From contig NC_073692.1 in NCBI RefSeq assembly GCF_029784155.1, positions 276,559,913 through 276,623,912 on the forward strand: a stretch of DNA of 64,000 nt. Reading direction: 5' to 3'. Positions 13,438 through 25,089 of this stretch are shown here, in pieces. The first letter of the stretch is position 1. The number at the start of each line of letters is the position of its first letter. Origin of the DNA: Uranotaenia lowii (taxonomy: Eukaryota > Arthropoda > Insecta > Diptera > Culicidae). A program made the position numbers and the translations under genes. The notes under the pieces were generated by a model. That model saw only the letters and a list, made by a program, of their open reading frames with translations, made no database searches and had not been told where the DNA came from.

Positions 13438-13540
13438 AAAAGAATTGTTTGTATTTGATTTCAAATTCACCGAAAAGCATCAACTAGAAAAGCCAATAAG
13501 AATTAGCGGTGATCAAAGCTCGTTAACAATTACTGTAGAA

Positions 13541-16500
13541 CCACGCTTATTCGAGCTTCCGCGTGGCCCAAGCCTCCGTTTCCATACGAAATCCTTGTTA
13601 AGTTATATTTATACATATATTGTTTTGCTATGAAATCGTTGTTTTCGGTGAGTTTAAAGTCTTGAATTGCAAAAAACGCCGATTTAACAAAACCATGCTT
13701 TAACCTAGCTATGCGCAAGGATGTTATGCAAACCCAGAGCCAAAAGATAAGATTTCCGGGGAGCTACTTTAAATAAAATTCGAATATACCATTCTACGGA
13801 GAAATCATCCATGTTGAAAAATGGGATCTTCAAAAGGCGTCGGTCGCATATGTTTACATGCCTAAGAAACTGAATTTCCATAAAATTACACATGAAAAAA
13901 TTAAAAAAATGGTTAATATATAATTTGAAGACCAAAAATATAAGACTAAATCAATTTACGCTTACTAAAAATGGTGGTTTTAATTTTTCTTTTCGTTATA
14001 GGATGGGAGGGAAACTATTTTAAATTTCTATAAATACAAACCTCATAGATATTTGTTTTTCAAATAATATGATAAAGATAAACACGGTAATCAACCCTAA
14101 TCAAAACTTTAAAAAGACTTACCAAAATAATAAAACTCTCGTGATCAAATTTGTTATAATGATGCAATAAAGTTTCCAAAATTTCGATAAGTCAAATGAC
14201 TAATTTTGATTTATATTTTATGTGAACCCGAGCAAGGCCGGGTAAATTCAAATAGTCATACATAAAATACAGTATGTAAAACAGTTTTTTTTTTAATTCA
14301 CCGGAAGACCAGGAAATGCTGTCAAAACTATCGTTGAATCTTCACATACAGAACTCGTTCGATTTTGGCATCATGCCCTAAAATTTTGGGTTTTCAAAGT
14401 CGAATGTTGCAAAAATCGAACATTTTTTTTCTCTAAATTGTTTGTCTTATTTTTACAAAATAGCTATAATTATCATCATTAACGTTATTTATAGTCCATT
14501 TCCAACCAATTATATCATGTTTTTGATGCATTTTGCACCTGGGGGAAGAAGACTGAATAAAAAAAAGAAAAAAATCTTTCAAACGTCAAATTTCTCTCAT
14601 CAACCTACCGACCAGTGCGAAGGCTCAAAATTTTTCTTTTTATTTAGTGATTTTAAATAAAACATTTTTGATACTGAAAAGCACTTGTTTTGCATAAAAC
14701 CATGATTTTATTAGGTTTTTTTTTGCTCTGGCATATTCTTGCATGATCAGGCGTATAGAGTTGCTCAAATTTCGTTAAAATTTTTGAAGCTGATAAATTA
14801 AAATTGTTTGATTAATGGTTGATCTAAAAATAGCTTAAATAACAGATTTAGATTTTGGGTAGATCCCATGGACCGAACAACATTTTTTAAATTATTCGAA
14901 ATTTATATTTACGACAGAGTTGACAGACTGGTATTGGATAATCTAGCTGGTGTATTCAATTTCAATGTTTATTTTTGAATCTACAGCAAATAACTCAGAA
15001 GATTTGAATTTAGTACCTAAACAACTGAGTTACATGACTCGCTACCTTAAACTGATCATCTAAAGTTAAAACTTTAACTATTACAAATCTTTTCAATAAT
15101 TGCTGGCTTTTTGCCGAACAGTAAAAAAACGATACAGAAAACGATACAGTGAATTTCAGTCTTCCTCTCCCAGTTTTGCACTATTCACGTGTTGTTTTTT
15201 TCATATTTGCTGTTTCTTTTCTTTGTCGTTTCTTTTCTTTTGAGCATTCTTTAGGCCTGTCCCAACGGTGTATGGAAAACACCAAAACCGATCCATACGT
15301 AACACATATTGAGAAAAGATGTACAAAAACCGTATCGACTATAAAAAATGTATGTCACACTATTCTCGACTTCATATTTTAAGAAATAGCGTTGAAGAAA
15401 TAGCTCATCGAATCAGTGAGAGTCGGCGTTTCTCGAGTTCAAACGTTATATGAATAAGAATGGGAAAATAACAGTAGCATTCTTGTGAAACTAACTACAA
15501 TAACCATTAATTTAAATTGAAAAAAATAAATATCAGTGAAATGGCCGATTTTTGCCAAAGGTGTTAACAATATAGTCTACACGAAAAATATATCATAACG
15601 AAATTTCACGGTTTTTATATTAAAACATTGACCACACTGCCATGATTCTTAGAAAAAAATCCTTTCAATTACAAACTACTGATAATCATGAAAATTTGAC
15701 TTAAAAATACTTAAAAGTAGCATTTTTGCCATTCTGTTTAGTTTGCCCAAACAGTGCACAAGTATGTTTAATGAATTTTAACCATTTTCAAAAGGTATCT
15801 CGAAAACAAGAGCTGGTAAACTAAATGAATATTTGGAATCAGCACCCCAAAATGAGCCAATTTTTAAAATGACAATGTTTTTTTTGTTGTTTTAATTAAG
15901 CTTTTTTATCTCGCAGCGTATAGTCATTAGATAAAAATCGGTTTCAACTGGTTTCTACTAACTGGTAACTAACTAACTAACTGTTCTTTGACTCAATGTT
16001 TTGGCCGAAACTAGTCAGGTCATTTTTAATGAAGCAAGTTGAAACCAGACAAAATGGTCAAAACCAAACCAGCTCGACAGGGGGTTTTAAAATTGTGCTA
16101 AAACTAGTATACCTAAAACCAATATTTACGCCTGAACCGTTGCAGGTGCTCTTAGCTGATTAACAGTCTTTTTTCCGGAGCATGTTTTCGGATTTTTATT
16201 TTCCTTAGGCTTTGAATAGCGGAAAACTGAAGCATGGAAGCTGAATATTGTCTGGAAAACATATTTGAGTTACAATACGAGAATTCCAAAACTATAAATT
16301 TAGTAAAAATCTGTTGAGAAACAAGAGAGATATAGCGGTTTTAGTCAGGAGTGTCAAATTGACACTCCAGGGACTGTAATTGGTATAAATTTCAGGGACG
16401 GATAAATATCTTTATATTTTTCACAAGCTAAAACATTCAAGCTGACATGTTTAGCAACCTCTAATGCTAATTAAAACAATAGGAAAATGATTTTTGTTCC

Positions 16501-18582
16501 ACATTGTAAAAATCATTCAGATCTTCTTCTCGGAAAGCTAAAATCGTTTTAATTGTTCCGTCATTTTTTCATTCAATAATTGGCACTGCCGCAAACAAAT
16601 GAGCTTCCTGCGAATAGTCACTCGCTATTCTTTCAATCATTTTTAATCGCATCAACCAACAGTTCCGGAAGGCAATTCAATTATCAATGTAAAAATCATG
16701 TTTTATTTTCTCTATTCTGTGCTGTTGTCTCGGTCCTACAACAGGCAGTGTGAACAGAAATCAGCAGCAATGATAGTTCGAGGAAAAAAAACGTTGGCTC
16801 TCTGGAAGACAAGTGGCGATATAATTGTTGCTTTTCATTAAGTGGCAGTAAAAAAGTTTTATGTTTTGACAATTAGTTTTATTTCTAGCGCTCTCGTTTT
16901 TTCGGCTTTCTTTTCGTTTGGCGCTTTATTGTTTTGGTATGTTTTTGCAATCGCAATTCAGATGTCGGATTATCATAAATTAGTGCTGCTGCTGCTGTGG
17001 TGCGGCATTTTCGTTTTGTTGTTGCCTGTTTTCTCGGTGGATATCAAGATGGCAGATTGTATCAAAAATAGCGTAAATTCCTGTCAGAAAAGAGCATAGA
17101 ATTTGGCAGTTAAGAGACTAGATCCGTCGATAGGGCTCGGTAAGGTGGTTGCATTCCGGATGTTTGTATTATTTTTCAACCATTTCATCATCATTCAGCT
17201 TTATGGACTTTCCCAAATTAAATGTTTTATTCATTCGATGGTTGCCAAAACTTGTACTCGAAGAGATTTCCCGGTCTAGTACTTGTTGCTACTGGTATAT
17301 CTAGAGCTAGTCGATGGCAGAGTAAAAGCCATTAACACCGGCTCAGCCGTTTGTTTCGCACTCGAGACGAGCTGTTCTACTAGGTATAATATGTATCTGC
17401 TACTGTCTCGATGATTCCAACGACGATGCGCTGTTTGGAAACCCATCATCATGGCCATAATGCAGTGTCTAGCAGCGGGTCTACTTCTAGTCTAGCTACA
17501 TGAGGTAGGGAGGTACTTTAAAGTTTCCATCGCAGCTGATGATGGCGGCAACCCCAATTTCCTCGAACTTCTAACCGCCTAACGACAGTCAATGTCTTGG
17601 CAAAACTTTGGAACAAAAGGCTTAAAAAGTTTAACACGGTCGGTTTCCCACTCACAATGAGTTGAACAAGATGTCTCTTTGCCTCTGATGCATTCATATT
17701 GGGCCATGAACATTGAACGAACAGTCTATAGCTAAGTTAGCGTGTAGGCCAGTGGGAGGCGATTCGGAAAACTACCTTGTCCGTCGGCTGGTAACAATTA
17801 AGACCTTGTCTTGTGCCTAGGTTGGAATATCTGTTTGCTCGATTAAAGCGCATTTATAGGTTCTTCCGCCAGAAGGCTTTTAGAACAAGCTATAACTTGA
17901 AAAAAAGTGGTTTACTAAAAAAAAATCGAGGATTTTGAATACCAACCTGTTTTCATGATTCTAATTAAACCAGAATGTTTGTTTTATCATTCTACAAAAT
18001 TTTAATGAAGAAATGAAGCAGTTTGATAAAGTACTACAGCTCAAATGAAAAACTAAAAATGCAGTCATTTATTCAAATAGTTCGTAGAAATTTTATGTTT
18101 CACTTGAATTATTTAACCAAGTATGCTCACAACACATAGTAGAGCCTCAACGTCAATTGGTTATACTCAAAAAGTGGTAAAGCCCATCTCATAATTGGAA
18201 ATTTCTCATGAGACTGCTATTCAACAAGGGTCCCATTTCATCAACTAGTGCTACCAACAAATCAAGGCGGCTTAATCTTTATCTTCCTATCTTAAAGCGC
18301 AAATTTTTGCAGGGAGTTTCTTACTAGAAAAATAAATCTTCTTCCAAACTTCTTTTTTTCAAATCTATCCATTAACTAATAGGACATAGTCGGCGCCGTT
18401 ATTGACGTTCAAAGAGAAAGCAATCTCAAGCACGATTGACTTGACCTCTAAACAAAGTTGATGGACTCGGTCAAACACGGAGCAGCAACCATTGGCAATG
18501 TGGAACTAATTCTACTGAGCCACACCAGCAACTGTGAAACTCAAAGTGAATATTATCATAATTTTACATTGAACAAGTAATA
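13541..18582. other. Five kilobases without recognisable genes
   Basis: AT-rich sequence with no convincing coding region. Near 14350-14420 the phrase TTCGATTTTGGCA resembles the ends of the 43.7-kb MITE but lacks a partner. At about 16345 there is a short palindrome, AGTGTCAATTTGACACT. The stretch 16560-17800 is less AT-biased and less repetitive than its surroundings and is the best candidate here for ordinary host intergenic or intronic sequence; an 85-codon hydrophobic frame in it starts at GTG and has no family signature. Confidence 0.4.
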
Positions 18583-18587
18583 CATAC

Positions 18588-18725
18588 TGTTTTACTTGGT
18601 GAAAATACAAAGAACAACTTACTTTATTGATACCTTTTTCTCTTTTTACATGGTGTGTGTCATACAAAGGTGTGGCCATAAAGGCCGTCAAATAGAGAGG
18701 TAATAGACTACGTAATACTACAACA
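18588..18725 (-). repeat. 3' LTR of the Ty3/mag-like element
   Basis: 138 bp beginning TGTTTTAC and ending CTACAACA on the plus strand; one mismatch (T for G near 18620) separates it from the other LTR. Confidence 0.92.
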
Positions 18726-18738
18726 TCTTCCCTTCCCT
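18726..18738 (-). promoter_or_regulatory. Polypurine tract of the Ty3/mag-like element
   Basis: On the minus strand AGGGAAGGGAAGA lies directly against the 3' LTR, the position where plus-strand DNA synthesis is primed in LTR retrotransposons. Confidence 0.8.
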
Positions 18739-18751
18739 AGCATTTAACTGA

Positions 18752-19336
18752 TTACTCGAAATCAAGAAGATAGTCTTTGAATTTTATCGGGACTTTAATA
18801 TCTCTCTTCGGACGTCGTGGAGTTTCGGCTAACGGCTGATGTATGTTTGCAGTTTCCATTCTACTGCCCATCGTGTTGTCATTCTTCTCCGGTGTTGCAG
18901 TATCTGCAGCTTGATCATTCAGACTGACAGACGATGTGTGATCGGGTACCAGGGCCTGCTCGTTGGTGAACGTTGTAGGCAAACTTGGATGGTTTTGAAC
19001 AGATGAGGGCGTAATCGGCTCTTTACGCGGCTTCAGATGTTTGCGATCACGTCTGTAGCTTGACCCTTGAACATCTACTACAAAGGAGCGCTCGTTTTGA
19101 CGTTGGTGTATTACCGCTGGGGTCCAGTACTTAGAAGATTCTGGATTAAGTTGAACATAGACCGGTGATCCAACTTCCAAATCCGGCAGCTCTCTCGTTT
19201 TTTTATCATACTGTTGCTTGGCTTTTTTTCTATTAGTCTCGATTGCCTCAGCAACATTTTCCACAACTTTCGGTGTTAACTTGCTAGCTGATGTTGGTAG
19301 GCCACATTTTGTGTTTCTAGAAAACAACCTCTGCAC
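18752..19336 (-). pseudogene. Integrase C-terminal region, shifted out of frame
   Basis: This is the final part of the Ty3/mag-like polyprotein. It contains the chromodomain-less C-terminal module typical of these integrases (GSPVYVQLNPESSKYW and RRDRKHLKPR), followed by a low-complexity tail. It lies in a different frame from the upstream pol segment because of a one-base slip in the A-rich stretch near 19405-19420. The apparent start is not native, because homology continues upstream of it in this frame. It would not be translated as part of the polyprotein unless the frame were corrected. Confidence 0.85.
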
Positions 19337-19419
19337 TGGACTCGACCCGATCTTATTGGGGATATTCCGCCAATGAAGGAGTGCGTACCAGAAATCCGTT
19401 CCAGAAGATTCGGCTTTTT

Positions 19420-20979
19420 TTAAAGATGTTTAGCGATTTTGACAGCGGCCTCCGCCTTTCCGTTTGCCTGCTGATGGTTTGGAGCCGATGTCGTGTGCTT
19501 AAAGTCCCATTCTTTAGTGAAAGCTACCCACTCTCGACTGTAGAAATTCGTACCATTGTCAGAGAGTACGACCTGAGGACAACCATGGCGAGCAAAATTA
19601 GATTTACAGGCAGTTATAGTCGATCCCGGAGTTAAATCTTTCAAAAAGTCGATCTCAAAAAAGTCGGAATAGTGATCGACGGTCACAAGGAATTTTCGTT
19701 TTTGTCCTTGATAATCAACGAAAAACACGTCGAGGGATATAAGTTGAAACGGATGTACTGGTATTGGATGAGTTTGCATTGGAGGAGCTACTTGAGATGA
19801 GGCAAACTTGGCACAGATAGAACACGCTGCAACTGAATCTCGGATTTGTGCACTCATTCCTGGCCAAAACAAGTTAGCACGAGCTAACTTCAATGTCGCT
19901 TCCACTCCATTATGACTCACATGCGCTTTCGAAACCATTCGCTTCCTCAAAGCGTATGGTACAAGTATGCGGTCATTTCTATACACCAATCCTTCCTGAG
20001 TAGCCAATTCATGTTTGTACTTAAAGTACACTTTGACGCCTTCCGGTAGACTGGTCACAGCTGCTGGCCAACCACAATGTATGTACGAGATGATCTGCTG
20101 CATCGTGGAATCTTTTTTGGTCTCCTCAACAACTTCATTCAAGCAGTCCTCAGACACTTTCAAGAAAGATGCTAGTTGTAGGTTATGTAATTCACTGAAC
20201 ACTTGATATACGGTAAACTTTTTGTAATCATCTTCTTCTAAAGAAACAGGTAATGGTGCACGAGACAAGGCGTCCGCGACCACATTGTCTTTACCCGTAA
20301 CATACTCAATGTTCAACTGATATCGCTGGAGATTCAACAACATTCGTTGTAATCTGCGAGGGGCTGATATTAACGGCTTTCTAAATACGTTAACTAATGG
20401 TTTGTGGTCTGTTTTCACCGTAACTTTTCGATTACCGACTACTAACTGGTCGAACCGAACACACGCAAAAAGTATTGCCAAAAGTTCTTTTTCAATTTGG
20501 GCATAATTTTTTTCGGTTTTCGTGAGTGTTCTAGAAGCGTATCCTACCACACCATTGCGCTGAAAAACCGCTACGCCCAAACCATAACAACTAGCATCGC
20601 ATTCTATCACTAGAGGTTGAGACTGATCATAGTAGCACAACGTCTTTACATCAGACACCATAAACTTTAATCGATTGAATTCTTCTTCGTGTGCTGAGGA
20701 CCAATTCCACTCTTCTATTTCCGAGATCAATCTTCTTAACATCGTAATGTTGGCACTTAGATTCGGCAAAAATCTTCCCAGGTAGGTCACCAATCCAACG
20801 AATCGGTGTAATTCTTTTTTATTTGTAGGCACTGGATAGTTTTTTATAGTAGACACTTTTGAATCATCCGGTCTGAGACCGCTATCACTCAATATATGAC
20901 CGTAAAACTTCACAGATCGTTCACACACTTTTAATTTTTCACGATTCAATTTAACATCACTTTTCTCGAGGCGCTCCAA
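19420..20979 (-). pseudogene. Ty3/mag-like RT (end), RNase H and integrase core
   Basis: The 519-codon segment continues in the same frame as the upstream gag-pro-RT segment after a stop codon and 12 intervening codons. It holds the end of RT, an RNase H domain (IECDASCYGLG near residue 125, TDHKPL near 195), the integrase zinc-binding region (HVSHNG to CSICAKF, about 350-390) and the catalytic core. The acidic triad is visible in ISLDVFF, LSDNGTNF and NGKAEAAVK. The first methionine is an internal one. It ends at the frameshift that separates the integrase tail. Confidence 0.9.
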
Positions 20980-21015
20980 CAGGTTCCGCAGATTCCGATT
21001 GTGATCGACAAGTGC

Positions 21016-22971
21016 TTACTCCATAGATTCTCCACACCCATATACCAAAATGTCGTCAGCTAGGCAATCCACTCCCTTCAGGCCTTGAAGAACCTCGTGT
21101 AGCTTATTTTGGAAGATCTCCGGAGCTGGGGATATTCCAAATGGGAGCCGCTTCCATCGGTACCTGCCAAAGGGTGTCCAAAAGGTAGTCAGGCGACTGC
21201 TCTTTTCATCCAGGACGACGTGCCAAAACCCTTTTCGAGCATCTACCATTGTGAATATTTTGGCTCTACCAAGTTCTCGGAGGATTTCATCTATGGTCGG
21301 GAATTGCAAGTTTGGTCTTTTCAAAGCTTGATTGAGATGGACTGGATCGAGACATATGCGAATCGAGCTGGTTTTATCTTTTTCACGTTTCACGAGAACC
21401 ACATTGCTCACCCATTCCGTGTGCGCAAACTCTTTAATCACAATGCCATCTCTTTCGAGTTTGTCCAATTCTTCTTTCAGAGGGCCACGAAACGCTAAAG
21501 GGATTCTTCTTGGAGGTTGGATACATGGTTGTACAGACTGATCAACCTCCAACGACACTTCACCGGCAAAACGACCATATCCTTCAAAAACGCTTTTGTA
21601 CTGATCGACTATCTTCATTGCTTCCAAACGATGGATATTCAGCAAACTCGTGGAATCTGTGGCTGTCGCAAAAGACACTGAGTTACAAAACTTCACATAA
21701 CCTAACGTCTTGCTGGCGTTCGCTGACAACAGTGGAATATGGTCTACCTCAACCACTTGGAAAACTAATTTATATCTTTTCCCATTTCGTCTGCAGCTAA
21801 TTTTCGTTTCGCCCAATACTGGAATCGGATTTCCACCGAAACTAAATAGACGAAGATTTGACGGGGTGATTTTGGTTTCTGGTGATCCAACAATTTTGTT
21901 CAGCCAATTCTTCCCAATGATACTTGTATTTGCTCCGGTGTCCAATTCACATTTGATCGTTTTCCAATAGCCGGTGACGTTAACTTCTAAATCTGCCAAA
22001 ACTTGCCCTCCGGAAGCGGAGTTGTCGTAAATTTTCCGAATTTCTGCTTCATCTTCACTATTTTCTGTTTCTTTTTCACTTTCCGTGGATGACTCAGCAT
22101 AATAATCACTATTCGATTCTTCTTTAAGCACTTTAACTCGACGCTTCTTCTTATGGATCTTTCCTTCCGATTTACAAACACGCTCGTAGTGGTTTTTTCC
22201 ACCACAAGCAGTGCACTTCTTGCCGATCGCTGGACAAGCTCCTTTTTTAAATTTGTGGCGGTCGCCACAAAATTTGCACTTCATTAACTTGGCAGACGTT
22301 TTAAGTTTGTTGACCTCAGCTTGTTGTGAGCGCGCTTCTCCGAGTTCCTGGTTGCGGCACATAGCTACTGCGTCCGCTTCAGTGATGTCTGGTTTTGTCA
22401 GCATTTTTTGTCGGAGGTGGGGCCACTTGTTAGATGTAGCTAGTTTGAACACGACTAATTCATCACGGAGATCTCCGAGTTTGGCCAGCCGGCTCAGATG
22501 TTTTAAACGAAGTAGGAAGTCCTCGGTACATTCTAATGGGTGTTGTTGGGCTTCGAAAAAATCCAACCTGTCGATGTTTTTGTTGCGTTCAACCACTACC
22601 TTCGCTTTGATTGCTGCCACCGCGAGTTCGAGGTTATGTCTCTCCTCTTGAGTAAGCTCAAAGTTGCTGTACTTTTTAAGAGCAGCTTCTCCAATGACAG
22701 ACATTAACAAACTAACTTTTCTTTCTTCGTCTTGCTGGGGCCATCTATCCACTCCGATACTCTTGGCATAGTTCTGCCAATTTGACATGTAAAAGTCAAA
22801 ATTTCGTTCCATGTCTCCTTCCACAGATAACGGTGGGGGCAATGGAACAAATCCTGGAGATGATCCGCCTGCTGCTGCAGCTGTAGCGCCAGTGTTCATC
22901 CGTTGCATTTGTTCAATGAGCGAACGGAACATCGCTGTCTGGCTTTCAAAAAACTCCTGCATCTCCATCAT
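21016..22971 (-). pseudogene. Ty3/mag-like Gag, protease and RT, ended by a premature stop
   Basis: The 651-codon frame starts at ATG about 170 bp inside the 5' LTR. The N-terminal half is Gag, with two zinc knuckles at about residues 230-266 (CKFCGDRHKFKKGAC and CTACGGKNHYERVC). An aspartic protease follows, with ELDTGANTS near 345. The reverse transcriptase carries the catalytic DDILVYG near 641. Translation stops ten residues later at TAA, although the family continues through the RT connection and RNase H, which are found in frame immediately downstream. Gag and protease are intact; the pol functions are not. Confidence 0.9.
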
Positions 22972-23121
22972 GTGATAATAATCACAACACGGGAACTCTT
23001 CCGGAATAATAAACGACCGAAGTAAAACTTTTCTTAAAAACGTTTATTTGGAACCGGTACTTCCCGAATCAAAACTTCCGCGATTTTCAAAATGACGCCG
23101 GAAAAAAACAAATGAAGCTCA

Positions 23122-23138
23122 CGCAGCTTCTGACACCA
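23122..23138 (-). promoter_or_regulatory. Primer-binding site of the Ty3/mag-like element
   Basis: Immediately inside the 5' LTR the minus strand reads TGGTGTCAGAAGCTGCG. TGG complements a tRNA CCA end, as expected for a primer-binding site. I did not assign the tRNA. Confidence 0.7.
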
Positions 23139-23276
23139 TGTTTTACTTGGTGAAAATACAAAGAACAACTGACTTTATTGATACCTTTTTCTCTTTTTAC
23201 ATGGTGTGTGTCATACAAAGGTGTGGCCATAAAGGCCGTCAAATAGAGAGGTAATAGACTACGTAATACTACAACA
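23139..23276 (-). repeat. 5' LTR of the Ty3/mag-like element
   Basis: 138 bp, identical to the 3' LTR except for one base. Transcription should begin within it and run towards lower coordinates. Confidence 0.92.
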
Positions 23277-23281
23277 CATAC

Positions 23282-24093
23282 ATTTTCTATAACCTTGCAT
23301 TACGGTTTTCACGGTTTCAGGTGGTTGTGAGAAGTCAACCAAACAAACCTCAGCTAAATTTTTGCTTATCAGTGGGTTTCTAAGCAGCTCGGAGTTCACT
23401 ACTTTTCCTGTTAACATATTAGATCAAAGGACTATTATCTACTAGGCCTAGTATCTATCTAGTCTAATAAGATACGAAGTTACGGTCTTCGACAAAGTTG
23501 TTCAACGGAAAATTTCCTTTGGAGAATTTATATATTGGCTCAAAAATAATAGGCAGACTCGTTTCACAGAAGAAACAAAAAATATGTTGAATTTTCAGTA
23601 CAAAGTGTTCAATTTTCCCATACAAACCCAACAGTTCAAATTTACTCATGTAAACGTTACTTAAAAATTCTTCAAAAAATCATGCATGAGTTTTGAACCA
23701 AAATGAAGCTTTAAAAATCCCAGGGTTTGGGAAATTTAAAAATGATCCCAAATCGACTCAGTCTATTTAACCAGCTACAAACGCGTGTATTTTTAAATCC
23801 ATTCGATTGATCTAAAAACTTTCTATGGAGGAAATTAAGGTAGAAATAGGATATTTTATGAGGAATAAATAGAGAAAAAAAATTATCGTTGATTATAGGA
23901 AAAAAATTTCTGCCCATCTGTTTTAAATCATGTACTAAGCTATTATTATTACCACAGAAGCAGAACCCTTGCAAAATAATGATATTTTGCTCGAATTAAT
24001 CTGCAATTGTCAATTAGAACCTTACCAGGAAAACGGATCTTGAGGATTAAGGCTTATACTGCATAGTATCGGATCATTTTATTTTGTTTACTG
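23282..24093. other. Anonymous AT-rich sequence
   Basis: No gene or repeat recognised between the LTR element and the outer MITE of the next cluster. Confidence 0.45.
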
Positions 24094-25089
24094 TACCGTA
24101 AAACGGGGTAACTTTGATCACCAGTGAAACTTTAACTAACAATAAATTTTTGCTCATTATCATCAATAACTTAATCTATAGTTTGAATTTTTGAAAACTG
24201 TTTTTTACGCTTGAAAGCCTATCAATTCAGTATCAAATAGACAAAATTTGGTTTGTATTTGAATTTTCTTTCTATTAGTAAAAATGTAATTTCAAAATCT
24301 TAAAATATCTATTTTTCCAAGGTTTGCAAAAAAACAGCTTTTCTGATGGAACCAAAAAGCATTTAAAAGCAAACGGGTTGTTAAAGGTAAAAGAACTTTT
24401 TTTTTTCATTATGTGTATTGTTATAGTTTCTTTTTTCAAAGTCATTTATAGATACATTTTTGATATTTAAAATCTAAGGATACTTTCCAAGAGTAAGCCC
24501 GTATTGGACAAATGGATAGACACCCTAACAAATAGTTAACGTTTTCGATTATAACTGTTTTTAAATAAAAACGTTGAACAGCAAGGTAAAATTGATAAAC
24601 TGGCATTTCTAAATATTATGAAGGTTTTTTGTATCCTTTATGATCAATTAATTTGTAAAAAACTGATCAATGTTACCCTAAAGCATCGGTCGGGGAACCG
24701 GGGTAAATTACCCCAAATGGGGTAAAAGTGAAATTCTTGGGGGTAACAGTGAATATTTTGTGAGTGAAAGTGTATATTTTCAATTAGCAATTTTATAAAT
24801 TGGTTGGTTTTATTCCGAAAGCAAAGAATTTATAGACTTTTCCAAAGTGAATATTATCCCCTGAGGCATTCAAATAACACGCTTAGAGAGCTCGCTCAGT
24901 GATCACGGATAAAATATCACTCCCTTTCATAAGTATTCTTTCCGAAAAACACAATTCGTTGGACTGTGTCCGTGTTTGGAGCGAACGGAGAACACTCAAC
25001 GTATGATGCATGGTTGCCACATGAACAGATGGTACAATGGAACCACAGTGTGTTCTTTGTTTGTAGGTACTGACTTCAGAATCTTACAA

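Larger units (their letters stand above)
10694..13527. mobile_element. Head-to-head palindromic pair of 5'-truncated Penelope-like elements
   Basis: Two copies of one Penelope-like element (PLE) point towards each other with 3' ends outward. The arms are 10691-11967 and 12186-13462, both 1277 bp, so the comparison shows no indel, and only one substitution was noticed (a Lys/Asn codon). The 218-bp spacer (11968-12185) belongs only to the minus copy and carries more of its reverse transcriptase. The 13-bp direct repeat AATTACTGTAGAA (10681-10693 and 13528-13540) encloses the whole structure, so it behaves as a single insertion. A further 65 bp lie only on the plus-copy side, resembling the short end extension described for PLEs. 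Confidence 0.85.
18588..23276 (-). mobile_element. Ty3/mag-like LTR retrotransposon, complete but with broken pol
   Basis: The element is 4.7 kb, bounded by 138-bp LTRs (TG...CA) that differ at one position, and flanked by the 5-bp duplication CATAC (18583-18587 and 23277-23281). It lies on the minus strand with order gag, protease, RT, RNase H, integrase. A single long gag-pol frame appears ancestral, as in mag-type elements. It is interrupted by one in-frame stop near 21016 and one frameshift near 19410. The near-identical LTRs indicate a recent insertion. Ty3 and mag are assigned from domain order, short LTRs and Gag zinc knuckles. Confidence 0.9.

Noticed and set aside
16842..17099. An 85-codon hydrophobic protein
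   Set aside because: It starts at GTG, has no family similarity I recognise, and its hydrophobicity follows from T-rich sequence.
18588..18725. A solo LTR or host duplication
   Set aside because: The matching copy at 23139, the polypurine tract, primer site and pol domains show it is one LTR of a complete element.
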